Origin: Niebla homalea
Taxonomy: Eukaryota; Ascomycota; Lecanoromycetes; Lecanorales; Ramalinaceae
Reading direction: 5' to 3'
DNA: 64,000 bases
Assembly: GCA_019925105.1 (NCBI GenBank)
Contig: JAHGAU010000020.1
Span: forward strand, 248,001-312,000
Of the stretch, positions 1-12,671 are shown piece after piece. The notes beneath the pieces are model-generated. The model did no database searches. It had not been told where the DNA came from and was given only the letters and a program-made list of their open reading frames with translations. The position numbers were made by a program, and so were the translations under genes. The first letter of the stretch is position 1. Each line of letters begins with the position of its first letter.

Positions 1-1846
1 GGCCTTAAATATAATTAATAAGTACCGGAAACGGACTTAAAGTATTCTTAAGAATTACGGGAATAATAAAATAAGATAATACGGAGTAAAAAAAAACGTA
101 AATAAAATTATAACGTTATAACGGTAGAAATTATATATATAATTAATAATTATATATATAATTAATATTATGATTATTTAATTTTTATACGTTATCCTTT
201 TATAAGATTATTAGAGTTTAAGCTTTAACTAATAACTTTACTTATTATGGATATTGCGTACGTAAATAAGTTAACGTTACGGTAATAAATATCTTTATTA
301 TAATATTATAATTAATAAGAGTAATTTTAATAATAATTGTAATAATATTAGAAAACGAAAAAGCGTAAACGTTAAATTGTAAGCGTTTAACGCGTTATTA
401 AATAAATAACATTAAGTAAATAAAGTTAAAAAAATAAAGTTATTAAAATAATAAAAGATTAATAAGTATATTTATTAACTTTACGTTAACGTATTAATAA
501 CTTTAATAATGTTATCCGTTTTATTACTTTTAATAATATATAGATTATAAGCGTTTAACGTTTAACGTTAAACTTTAACAATATTAATATATAAAAATAA
601 AAGAATAATTTATAACTTTACGTTAATATGGATTATTTTTAATTTTTTAATTTTTTTTCTATATAAATTAACGATATTTAAATTAAATATAAAGATATTA
701 TATTATTCTTTTTTTCCTTTAACTCCGGGTTAAAAATACCTTTTTAATATTGCTTACCGGAGGAACTCCTTAGTTTAATTTTAAAGTATTATTTTTAAAT
801 TTAAAACCGACTTTTTTAACGGCGTTATTAAGGAAAGTATAATCTTTTCTTCCTTTTCTTTAAATAGGTTAAAGTTTATATATTTTTCTTCCTTTTTATT
901 CCTTAAATTACCGGATATTATAAGCTTAAGGTTTACTTTTTTTACCCCGGATATTGGATCTGGGAATAAAGAAAGGTTCTTTAATAATATCGACTTATAT
1001 AAAGGGCCCGGCCCCTTTATATTAAGCCGATTTAATTATTACACGTTAATACTGGTATATCGTTATTAAATTATAATTTATTTACTTATTTTTTAAGCCG
1101 GATAATTTTTTTTTACCGCCTTAATACGGATAACGAACGTTTCTTTCTTAATTTAAAGGATTAATATTTTTTTTTTAACTTTTAAAGTAACTTAATAAAG
1201 CTTATACTCCGTTTATCCGGCAATAATTAACGTTTAATTAATATTTAACCGGAAAACTTTAAAATCCTAAAGGATTTTATTACGTTTCTATACGTATTAA
1301 GCTTATATCTTAATAGATTATGTACCGATCGATCGATATTTACGTATTTATTAGGTTACTTAAAACTATAATTAGTCCGGGAACTATATATATATTAAAA
1401 TAATAACGGTTTAATAACGTTAAAGATATTTACGGGAAACTAATAGGAAGGATATCGTCTATTACAATATTTATAATAGAATAAAGGGTTTTACCGGTAT
1501 AAAAGCTTATCCTATAAAAAGTAAATTAAATAAGGTATTATTATATATATTATTAATATTATATCTACGTTTACGTTAATAACGTATTATTATATATATA
1601 TTATATTACTTAAAGATTAAAGTAAACTTATATATTTTATTAATAAATAAAAAAAAGCGGATTATTATTATAAGTAAAACGTTTACGTAACGTGAACGTT
1701 ACTTATTATAATAATATTATAAATAAGAAAAGTATATAATTATACGTATATTAACTTTTAAATATTAATATATATACTTAATATATTATACTTATAAAAG
1801 CGATTAAGACTATTAAGGAGAAAAGAAAAGAAATTTAAAATAAAAT
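1..1846. other. AT-rich RIP-mutated DNA, no gene recognised
   Basis: Very AT-rich sequence with almost no CpA or TpG and many surviving CpG sites. No open frame of useful length exists on either strand and I could not assign it to an element family. A GC-rich inverted repeat at about 990-1032, with the core GGGCCCGGCCCC flanked by TATAAA/TTTATA arms, is the only structured part. Confidence 0.6.
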
Positions 1847-1860
1847 AAAGGCCTTATTAT
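1847..1860. repeat. Target-site duplication of minus-strand LINE (left copy)
   Basis: AAAGGCCTTATTAT here is repeated exactly at 5195-5208, immediately beyond the 5' end of the truncated LINE. A 14-bp perfect duplication is typical of target-primed reverse transcription. Confidence 0.9.
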
Positions 1861-4800
1861 TGATTGATTGATTGATTTATATTACGGGTCTAGTTAAGCT
1901 AATTCCGGCGTTCCTTAATACGCGGTTTTTTAGCCTTATTAATAACCGTAAAAACCTGATACTTATAACGTTAAAATAAAAACCGGCATTTATTAAGCCT
2001 TCACCCTCTATCCCTTAAGGTAAAGGATATTAATAATTATTTAAAGAATAATAATTTATTTATATACTTTTTATATTCTAACTCCCCTAAGAAAATCCGT
2101 AATATTATAACCATATCCTTATAAGGGCGATTTTTAAGTTTATTATTTTTCCGCTTTTTTATATATTTATATTGTTTTAATCTTATATAATACCTTTAAA
2201 TATCCTTATTAATATTTACGCGTTTAATATATATTTTTCTTATATTATTATTGCCGTCAACTCTTTTAAAGACTTTTAGTAAGCGTTTATTATTATATTT
2301 TTACGGTTATAAAAGATGCTTTCCGGTTTATATAATTAATATAATTAATTTCCGTTTTTTAATTTTTTTTTTTTTTTTAATTAATAATAAGCCTTTTTTA
2401 TAAAATTTTTAATAATTTTATTTATTTTTATAACGAGGTTAAATTATAATAATAATCCGGTAAATATTATAAACTTAACGGTTACTTAAATATTTTACTT
2501 TATAAATAATATTTAACGGTAATTATAAATATTAATTTTTATAATAAATTTTAACTTAATTTCCGTAAATAAGGAATAAGAAATAAGGACGTATACGGCA
2601 TTTTACTTTTTTATCTATATTTATATCCGGCGTTTATTTAACCCCCGGTATATATAATAAATAAGAAGTAAATTAAACCGTTTTTATCCGTCCGGAATTA
2701 AATTATTAATACGTTATTACCCTTTTTTATAATATTATAAGGGCGGAAATACTTATTAATAATCTTTTTATTATTAAAAGTTAAATATTAATAACTTTAA
2801 GGTATAAAGTCTTTATATTTCCGTTAACGTTTAATTTATTTTATCGTAATTTATAAAATAATTATTATAATTTTTACTCTTTAAATCCTTTTAATTTCGG
2901 TTTTTCTTACGCTTAACGGGAATTTATATTTATTTAAATTAATTTTTAAAATATTAATAAAATTAATTTTTTTTCCCGCTTATTCCTATTTTATTTTAAT
3001 AAGAAAAAAATAAGTATTTTTAATTTATTCTTTTTAACTTTAAGTTTATTAAGATTTTAACGGATTTACCCGTTTCCTATTATTATAATTAAGTATATAT
3101 ATTTTTTTAATTTTACTTAAGTAATTATTTAATTTAATAAAACCTTAATTAATAATATAAAGATTTTAAACTTTAATACCGGGATAAAAGTTATTTTATA
3201 AGTATTATTAATTATTTTTAAATACCGATTCTGGACTTTTTATAATATTTAAATAGGTTTTTTTTTTATATCTTAAAGTACCCTTAAATATATATTAAAT
3301 AACCGTAATATATATTATAATTAACTTTATTATAACTTAATAAATAATCCAAGTTTTTTATAATATAACTTATATTAATACGGCGAAATAAATAAGGCCT
3401 TTTTCCTATAAAGTTATTTTCTTTTAAATTTTTCTTATATAATTCTTTTAATTAAGTTTCTTATTTATTTAAAGGTTAAGGACTTTAATATTAATATCCG
3501 GTTTTATTGTAACTTTATTTAAGTTTATTATAATTATTATATTATATAGCTTTAAGTTCTTAATTATATAAATAAATTTATATTTATATAATATAAATTA
3601 AGTTTCATAAATTCTTATTTATTAAAGATAGATTTTATAAGTTTATTTTAATTTTAAATAGTTTATACGTATAAAAATACTATAAGTTAAAAGGTAAATA
3701 TTATTAATAAAGTTTTTAACTTAAATCTTTTATTTTAACTTAATAAACTTTTTAATTAATAAATTATTAAAGAATAAAAATAATATAGAAAAAATAAATA
3801 ATCCTTAAGGAATCCCCGTTATAATGGGCTTTATTAAGCTTATTTTTTATTTTAAGTTAATTAATATAGCTTAATTGCTTAAAAAACTTTTTATTTATTT
3901 AATTAAAAAGAATAATATTTTTTTTTCCCTTAAGTTATATAATAATTTTTAATAGTTTACCTTATTAAAAGTACTTATAATATTAAGAGAAAAAAGACTT
4001 ATAATATACTTTTTTTTATAACTTTATACCGTATATATACCGTTAATTAATCTTTTAAGGGCTATTTTTATTAACCAATTTCTCCTTATTTTTATTTATT
4101 AATTAAGGAAAAGTCCGTAATTCTTTATATAATTATTAAGGATCCTCATTATTACCGTTTTTAAGGTTTTCCTTAATATATATAAAAGTATAATAAGTTT
4201 ATAAGACTTTATTTTAAAATAATCCGGCTTAATAAACTTCTTAAGGATAATTATTTTTATTTTTTTAAATTTACGCGGATAATAATTAACGTTAAAATAT
4301 ACTTAAAAAAAATAAATAAAAACCTTTTTAAAAAATAAAATTATTATTTTTAAGAATCTATTAAGAATCTTATTTGGTCCCGGGGCTTTATTTTTCTTCG
4401 GTTTATTAATCGTTTTAATTATTATATCTTATATTATTACTTTATTTATTAATATAAAATCGGGGTATAAAACGTTATTAATATCGTTTAAATTAATTTT
4501 TAATAAAAAAAGGAAAAATATTCCTTTAAAGACCTTAATTTTACCGTTAAAAATATTAATTAATATATTATTGGATCTTTTAAAGGGCGGGAATTTAAAG
4601 ATAAACTTTAATTTTTTACTTTATTCTTTATTATATTTTATTAATTTTTAAATATTATAAAATAAGATTATTAAGTTATATATTATAAATTAAAAGTATA
4701 TTTATTTAGCTTCTTTAATAATCTTCTTTTTTTCCTTTTAAATAATTTTTAATTAATTAAATATCTTTTAATTCTTATATTTAAAAGCTTATTTAATTAG

Positions 4801-5194
4801 CCTTTTCACCTTTATAATCGTAATTATATATTTTTTATTTTAATAAGTTTTAGCTTTTTAAGAGGGTTTTATTATTAAGATAATCTTATTGATTATTTTA
4901 TTTAATATTTTTATTATTTACTTTATAAAGAGGTTAATCTAGACTTTATTATTTGATTAAAAAAGGTCCGTAAACTATATTATTATTTCCCCCGTTTTTA
5001 TATAAACCTTTATTTCCTTAACCGTTTTTTATATCCTCTTTACCGGTAATAATATAATCGTATTAACGGTTTAATCCAGGATTATCTGTATTAGTATATA
5101 ATCCGAGTTATATTTTAAGTCCTTTTATGGCCCATATATTGCGACCGCGCCGGCAACCCCTTCCGTGCCAAAGGCCAGATCAATCGTCGTCTTA
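1861..5194 (-). mobile_element. 5'-truncated Tad1-like LINE, RIP-mutated
   Basis: This is a 3.3-kb remnant of the same LINE family as the three plus-strand copies, in reverse orientation. Its 3' end (left side) is a tandem TGATTGAT tract, the complement of the family's (CAAT)n tail, followed by a shared 3' UTR block (CCGGCGTTCCTTAATACG). The reverse-transcriptase motif 1 region lies at about 4376-4413. The element stops inside the C-terminal part of the endonuclease domain. The last 55 bp or so (5140-5194) are GC-rich and unmutated and read TTIDLAFGTEGVAGAV on the minus strand, the conserved (S/T)TIDLxF block of AP-like endonucleases in I/Tad LINEs. Gag and most of the endonuclease are missing. 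Many stops make it inactive. Identical 14-bp duplications at both ends fix the boundaries. Confidence 0.9.
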
Positions 5195-5208
5195 AAAGGC
5201 CTTATTAT
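5195..5208. repeat. Target-site duplication of minus-strand LINE (right copy)
   Basis: An exact second copy of the 14-bp AAAGGCCTTATTAT found at 1847-1860. It marks the truncated 5' end of the element. Confidence 0.9.
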
Positions 5209-5512
5209 AATAACGCTTATTTTTATTATAATATAATAAATTAATAATAAAGCCTTAAGTAATTAATAATTAATATTATAAAAACTTTTTTATTTAATTT
5301 TTCTTATTAAATTTTATAAAAAAGTTTTTAATAAACTTTATAAGTTACGTTAATTATTTATTAACGTAAAATACCTTTATTATGTTACTATTAAATAAAT
5401 ATTATTATACTTATATATATATTTAAGGATTCTTTTCTTTTTACTTTTTTCTTATAATAATAAGTTTTTAATAAGTTTTATATTTAACCGGCTTTATATT
5501 AATTTCTTATAG
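5209..5512. other. AT-rich spacer
   Basis: About 300 bp between two LINE copies. It has small AT-only inverted repeats (for example ACTTTTTTA/TAAAAAAGT at about 5285-5335). No coding potential or recognisable element is visible. Confidence 0.5.
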
Positions 5513-8500
5513 CGGAGGATAACGACGAACAAAGGGACCTTAGAGGTCTAAAACGATGCGTATATATATAGTTTTAACGATAGTGAAGGGAATATATTAA
5601 GTGCGATAAGTAGAAGTAACGTAATAATTAAGAATAAGGTAATAAACGGATAAATAACTTATATTAATAGAAACGGCGATAACATATACGGGTAATATAA
5701 TAATAATAAGCCGGATAATACTTAAAATAAATAAGGAAATTAAGGTTAATAAAATACGTATATTAAAGCGCGTAAAACGCATAATAATAATATGGAAATA
5801 ATAGGTAAATAAAGGGGTAAAAAGGCCGGTACGGTATTAATAATAAAGGGTATAAGCGGAAAAAAAAGGTAAAAAAACCGCGGTAAAAATATTATTAAAG
5901 GTATATAAAAAAGAAATAAAATTAATAAAGAAAACGGGACCTTAAGGGATTAAAAATAAAAAGCAGAGATAATACGTTACTTAATAAAGGAGGATAAAAG
6001 GGCGGTAAAGAAAACGGTAAAAACCTTAAAAAGACTCTTTATAATAAAGTAAAAAAATATTATATTAAAGATTTAACCGATATTATAGATTAAATTAAAA
6101 GGTATAAAAGACTTCTATATAAAAGTAAAAGTAAAATTAAAAGAAATAGAATATTTACGGGATTCTTAAGGGGCGGGAATAAAAACGTTAATAAAAAGTA
6201 AAAATAACGGTTTAAAATTAAATATATAAGGCGAGGGTATGAAGGCGGCGGCCCCTTAAATAAGAAAAAGCTAAATAATAAGGATAATAAAAGGGGTACC
6301 CGCGGTAAAGAATAAAAGGATAACGGAAAAGAAAGTAACCGTATTAAAAAAGGCGAAAATAATAATGGTTTACCTATTTAATAATAAAAAAAGGAATACG
6401 GCGGTAAAAATAAACCCGTTATAATTAATAAAGGCTTTTAAAGTAATAACGGAATTATTAATAAAATAAATTATTATAATACGTAAACTATAAAGTAAAA
6501 ATATCCTTTTTAATATAATATCTTTAAAGGTAAAAAAAAACTTAAAAAGGTTTAAGGTTTAAGTTAATAAAGGAAAGTATAAGTTAATTAAAATTTTAAG
6601 ATAATCGTTTACCGTTATAGTAAATAAGATATACTTATTACATTTTAAGGAAGCCGAAAGAAAAGTTACGTTAAAGAATATAGAAAAAAAGAATACGATT
6701 TTTTACTTAAAATTTAAGATCGTTAATTATAAGTTTCCGTTAATAATAAAAAGATTTAACTTTTTAAGACGTATAAAAAGGTATTTTACCGTTATATTAA
6801 ACGTAACGTTAATAAAGATATATAACGACGTTTTAAATAAAGGGATTATTAAAAGGGGATTTCTTAAGATAATTTAATTATAAAATAAGGCGGTTAATAT
6901 TTATTAATATTTTAAATATTAAGGCTATAAATATATTATTATAAAATACCTTAATACTATAAAGTATATAATTTACGTTAAGGGTTATAATACCTATAAG
7001 TATATAAAGCTGATAATTAAAAGGCTTATAAAAGGTACGCTTAAATACGTTATATATAATAAGAAGGGATATTTAATATAAGATTTTAAATATATAATAA
7101 AAGCCAGGGAGATTAAACATAAAGAAACTTAAATAACCGTAAAAATTTAACGGTATAATACGTATAAGATTAATTTAATAAGTTAATTAAAAGTAACCTT
7201 AAAACGTAAACTTAATTAATTAAATAATAAAAGGTAAATAGCGGTAAAGAAAAAAAAGCTCTTTATAATCCTGACTTTAAAAGCCGGCTATCCTATATCT
7301 TTAATAATAGTTAAGAAAATACTTAATTAAAAAACGTTTAACTTTAATAAGAAGTTTATAACTTAAATAAATATAAAAAAAGGAGCCTTTATAAAGGTTA
7401 ATATATAATATATTAATATTTCTAAGAGTAATATAATATAATATCCGTAACGAAAGAATTAAAGCTATAATATTAATATTTAAATTTAAAAAAGTTAAAA
7501 ACGTTAACGTTATAATAATATAGGAATTACCATATAACCTATATATATATTCGTTTATAAACCTAAAAGAAAGGTTTTATTTAACCTTTAAGGGGGATAA
7601 AATAATTAAAATATACTTCTTTATAAATAAGCGGTTTAATATAAATAATTAAAATATTATTTATTATAATAAAAACCTTTATATACTCTATATTATAAAA
7701 AAAAAGGACTTAAAGGGCGACCTTAATATCTATAACGTATATAATTTACCGCCGGTTAATAAAGAAGGATTTTTTATAATATTATTACTTAAAAAAGTCT
7801 TAATTATTTTAAGTAAATATATATTACTTAAAGACTTTAACTTATATTATTATATATAAAACGAGGAAAGGCATATAATAAATTACGTTAAATCAGATGA
7901 CCTATTAATAATTACCGTTTAAGTTAATTTCTTATTATTAATATTATAAGGGATTATTACGTAAAAAAGTTATAAGTTTAAATCGATAATTAATTTAACC
8001 TTTAATATGGAAAAGGTTGCCGGTACGGTTATGATATATAAACTATAAAAGGACTTAAAATATAGCTCGGATTATATACCGATATAAATAACCTTAGACT
8101 AAACCGTTAATACGACCATATTATTACCGGTAAAAAGGGTATAAAAGACGGTTAAAGAAGTTAAAATTTATATAAAAGTAAGGAAGATAATAATATAGTT
8201 TATGGACCTCTTTTAATTAAATAATAGAAATTAAATCGACTTCTTTATAAAGTGAATAATAAAGGTATTAAATAAAATAATTAATAAAATTATCCCGATA
8301 ATAAAATTTTCTAAAAGAGTTAAAATTTATTAAAATAAAAAATATATAACTATAACTATAAAAGCGAAAAAATTAATTAAATAAACTTTTAAATATAAGA
8401 ATTAAAAAATATTTAATTAATTAAAAATTACTTAAAAAAAAAGGAAAAGATTATTAAGAAGGTTAAATAAATATACTTTTAATTTACGATATATAACTTA

Positions 8501-11316
8501 ACGGTTTTATTTTATAATATTTAAAAGTTAATAAAATATAATAAAAAATAAAGTAAAAAATTAAAGTTTATCCTTAAATTCTTACTTTTTAAGAAACCCG
8601 ATAATATATTAATTAATACCTTTAATAATAAAATCGAAATCTTTAAAGGAATATTTTTCCCCTTTCTGTTAAAAATTAATTTAAATAATATTAACGGCAT
8701 TTTATATTTTAACCTTATATTAATAAATAAGGTAATAATATAAGATATAATAATTAAGGTAATTAATAAATTAAAGAAAAATAAAGCCTCAGGATTAAAT
8801 AAGATTCCTAATAGATTCTTAATAATAATAATTTTATTTTTTAAAAAGGTTTTTATTTATTTTTTTAAGTATATTTTAACGTTAATTATTATTTATATAA
8901 ATTTAAAAAAAGTAAAAATAATTATCCTTAAGAAGCTTATTAAATTAGATTACTTTAAGGTAAAGTCTTATAAACTTATTATATTCCTATATATATTAAG
9001 GAAAACCTTAAAAACGGTAATAATAAAAATCCTTAATAATTATATAAAGAATTATAGATTTCTCTTTAATTAATAAATAAAAATAAGGAAAAATTAATTA
9101 ATAAAAATAGCCCTTAAAAAATTAATTAACGGCATATATATAATATAAAGTTATAAGAAAAAGTATATTATAAATTTTCTTTTTTTTTAATATTATAAAT
9201 ATTTTTAATAAAATAAACTATTAAAGGTTATTATATAACTTAAAGAAAAAAAGGATATTACTTTTCTTAATTAAATAAATAAAGAATTTCTTAAGTAATT
9301 AAATTATATTAATTAATTTAAAATAAAAGATAAGCTTAATAAAGCCTATTATAATGGGGATTTCTTAAAGATTATTTATTTTTTTTATATTATTTTTATT
9401 CTTTAACGGTTTATTAATCGAAAAGCTTATTAAGTTAAAATAAAAGGTTTAAGTTAAAAACTTTATTAATAATATTTATTTTTTAATTTATAATATTTTT
9501 ATATATATAAATTATTTAAAATTAAAATAAACTTATAAAGTTTATTTTTAATAAATAAGAATTTACGGGGCTTAATTTATACCGTATAAATATAAATTTA
9601 TTTATATAATTAAAAGCTTAAAGCTATATAATATAATAATTATAATAAACTTAAATAAAGTTATAATAAAGCCGGATATTAATATTAAAGTCTTTAACCT
9701 TTAAGTAAATAAAAAACTTAATTAAAAAAACTATATAAAAAAGGTTTAAAAAAAGATAACTTTATAAGAAAAAGACTTTATTTATTTCGCCGTATTAATA
9801 TAAAAAATTACGTTATAAAAGGCCCGGATTATTTATTAGGCTATAATAAAGTTAATTATAATATATATTACGGCTATCTAATATATACTTAAAAGTACTC
9901 CGGGATATAAGAAAAAATTTATTTAAATATTATAAAAAGTTTAAAATTAATATTTAAGAGTAATTAACGGTATTTATAAAGTAATCTTTATTTTAATATT
10001 AAAGTTTAAGGTCTTTATATTACCGATTAAGGTTTCGTTAAATTAAATAATCGCTTAAATAAAATTAAAGAAATATATATACTTAATTATAATAATAAGA
10101 AATAAATAAATCCGCTAGAATTTTAATAAGCTTAAAGTTAAAAAGAATAAATTAAAAATATTTATTTCCTTTTTTATTAAGATAAAGTAAAAATAAACGG
10201 AAAAAAAGGTTAATTTTATTAATATCCTAGAGGTTAACTTAAGTAAGTATAAATTTCCGTTAAACGTAAAAAAAATTAAAATTAAAAAAATTTAAAAAGT
10301 AAAAGCTATAATAATTATTTTATAAATTATAATAAAATAAACCAAACGTTAACGGAAATATAAGGATTTTATACCTTAAAGTTATTATTATTTAATTTTT
10401 AATAATAAAAAGATTATTAATAAGTATTTCCGTTATTATAATATTATAAAGAAAAATAATAATATATTAATAATTTAACTCCGGATAAGTAAAAACGGTT
10501 TAATTTACTTCTTATTTACTATATATATTAAAAGTCGGATAAATGCCGGATATAAATATAGATAAAAAAAGTAAAATATTATATACGTTTTTATTTCTTA
10601 TTTTTTATTTACGAAAGTTAAGTTAAAACTTATTATAAAAGTTAATATTTATAATTACCGTTAAATATTATTTATAAAGTAAAGTATTTAGGTAACTATT
10701 AAGTTTATAATATTTACCGGATTATTATTATAATTTAACTTTATTATAAAGATAAATAAGGTTATTAAAGACTTTATAAAGAAGGCTTATTACCGATTAA
10801 AGAAGAAAAAAAGAAGCGGAAACCGATTATATTAATTATATAAACCGGAAAATATCTTTTATAGCCGTAAGGATATAATAATAAACGCTTATTAAAAATC
10901 CCTAAAAAAGTTAACGGTAATAATAATATAAGAAAAATATATATTAAACGTATAAGTATTAATAAGGATATTTAAAGGTATTATATAAAATTAAAATAAT
11001 ATAAATATATAAAAAAACGGAAAAGCAATAAGCTTAAAGATAACCCTTATAAAGATATAATTATAATATTACGGATTTTCTTAAAGGAGTTAAAATATAA
11101 AAAATATATAAATAAATTATTACTCTTTAAACGGCCGTTAATATCCTTTACCTTAAAGGATAAAGGGTAAAGGCCTGGTAAACGCCGGTTTTTGCCTTAA
11201 CGTTATAAGTATCAGGTTTTTACGGTTATTAATAAGGCTAAAAGGCTGCGTATTAAGGAACGCCGGAATTAGCTTAGCTAGACCCGTAGTATAAATCAAT
11301 CAATCAATCAATCAAT
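5513..11316 (+). mobile_element. Tad1-like LINE, near full-length, RIP-destroyed (copy 1)
   Basis: A non-LTR retrotransposon of about 5.8 kb. Its 5' end aligns with copies 2 and 3 (the block GGGACC...AGAGGTC...AAACGATG at about 5535-5557), and it ends in five CAAT units at 11297-11316. ORF1 (gag-like) would occupy about 5.6-7.3 kb and ORF2 about 7.3-11.1 kb. The ORF2 endonuclease C-terminal block lies at about 7980-8035. RT motif 1 is readable at 8762-8820 as INKLKKNKASGLNKIPNRFL, and the catalytic FVDD-type block is degraded at about 9460-9500. Stops occur in all frames and CpA/TpG are nearly absent, so it cannot be functional. Copy 1 is more diverged from copies 2 and 3 than they are from each other. 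No convincing target-site duplication was found; the exact 5' base is uncertain by about 5 bp. Confidence 0.85.
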
Positions 11317-12514
11317 ATATTATTTATAAACCGTAACTTAACCGGCGTAAAGCGGGGTAATTATTATTTTCCTTTAAGTAAAGGCTATATTTTAGTTCTT
11401 TCTGAATTCTTTAAGAATTAATTTTATTATTAATTTACTTATTAAAATAATACCTAAATATCTACACCGTAACGTTACGTTTACTATACCTACCTTTACT
11501 AGTCCCGCCGGCGTGCCGCCAGCGGAGTCAGTCTAACATAAAGTTAAAATTGAAGTTATATTATTAAATATTTATTTTCATATTTACCGGATGATAATTT
11601 ATTTAAATTTATTTTTAATATATTAAAAGCTTAAATAAAGCGTTACTTTTAAAAATTACGGTTATGTTTTAAGTAAAACTTTATAAGCTTCCTTTACTTT
11701 ATAATAAAGAATAATAAATATATTCGGTTTAAAGTTAAATATTTCCGTTATAGTATAGTAGGGTATCGCTTTAAAAATAATTACGAAGCTTTAAAGCAGG
11801 AGTTATAGCGTTATAAGGACGGCGAGGATAAATATAAATATAATAAGCATAATAAGTACGAGCATAAAATAAATAAGGATAATGTGGTTTTATATTCATA
11901 ATTCTTATACCGTATATAACCGAAAAGGGAAACTAGTAAAGTCTTCAAACGTATTAAGTAATTCGAGGGTAATACGTTGAGAAATAGGCGTTACGTAAGG
12001 CCTCAATAACTTTATATAATCTCGGGAGAGGTGTGTTTTTTTTTTCCTGCCAAGCATTTACAAGCTTCTCGGACACCCTAAATGGGCCTTGCCATTTATG
12101 GACTAGGGAACTTGGTTGCTTTATCTCTCACTCGGCCTTTATTAAGCCTATTTTACTCCTCTATAATTATTACTCTTTTTAATATTAAGGAACTCTAATC
12201 GTTAATACGTTAATACTTATAAGTATTAACGTAAGCTTAACGTAAAGTTAAAATAATAAAATTAATCCACATAATTATTTTTATTTTATACGTATTAATA
12301 ATACCCTTTAAATTTATTACATTTAAGTTTAATTACTTAAGGATGGAAAATAATTTAATTAAAGTAAGAATATCGGTAATACCGTAATTAATACTTTTAT
12401 TTCTATCTATTATACGTATTAATAAGTATAAATTCAATAATTATTAAAATATTATTTAATAATATCAATAAAATTTTATAAGCAAATTATAAAAAAAAAA
12501 ATATATTTTTATAG
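11317..12514. other. AT-rich DNA with a less-mutated island
   Basis: No gene is seen. The stretch around 11495-11540 is GC-rich (GTCCCGCCGGCGTGCC), and about 12010-12150 keeps CpA and TpG sites, unlike its surroundings. These look like fragments inserted late or spared by RIP; I could not match them to another sequence in the window. Confidence 0.4.
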
Positions 12515-12671
12515 TGTCACGGATACGAGCCAGGCAAGCCATGCGCCAAGGCACTAGGGCTCAAAGGGGTATAGCGGCTTGGGGCAATACTGTATTTCTC
12601 GCACTCAGCTAGCTAGATAGCAACTCAGGCAGTTACCATTCCATACCCACCACCTTTACCGTGACATATAG
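12510..12671. mobile_element. Solo LTR (152 bp) with TATAG duplication
   Basis: The repeat unit is 12515-12666. It begins TGTCACGG and ends CCGTGACA (8-bp terminal inversion, TG...CA ends), and is flanked by TATAG on both sides (12510-12514 and 12667-12671). The same repeat forms both ends of the element at 50288-51522. A single copy with its own 5-bp duplication is what LTR-LTR recombination leaves. This copy lacks about 20 bp present in the other two and still contains many CpA sites, so it has escaped heavy RIP. Strand cannot be assigned because both ends read TGTCACGG. Confidence 0.8.

Noticed and set aside
11281..11316. CAAT tract as an ordinary microsatellite
   Set aside because: The same tract follows the same 3' UTR block in every LINE copy, so it is the element's tail, not an independent microsatellite.
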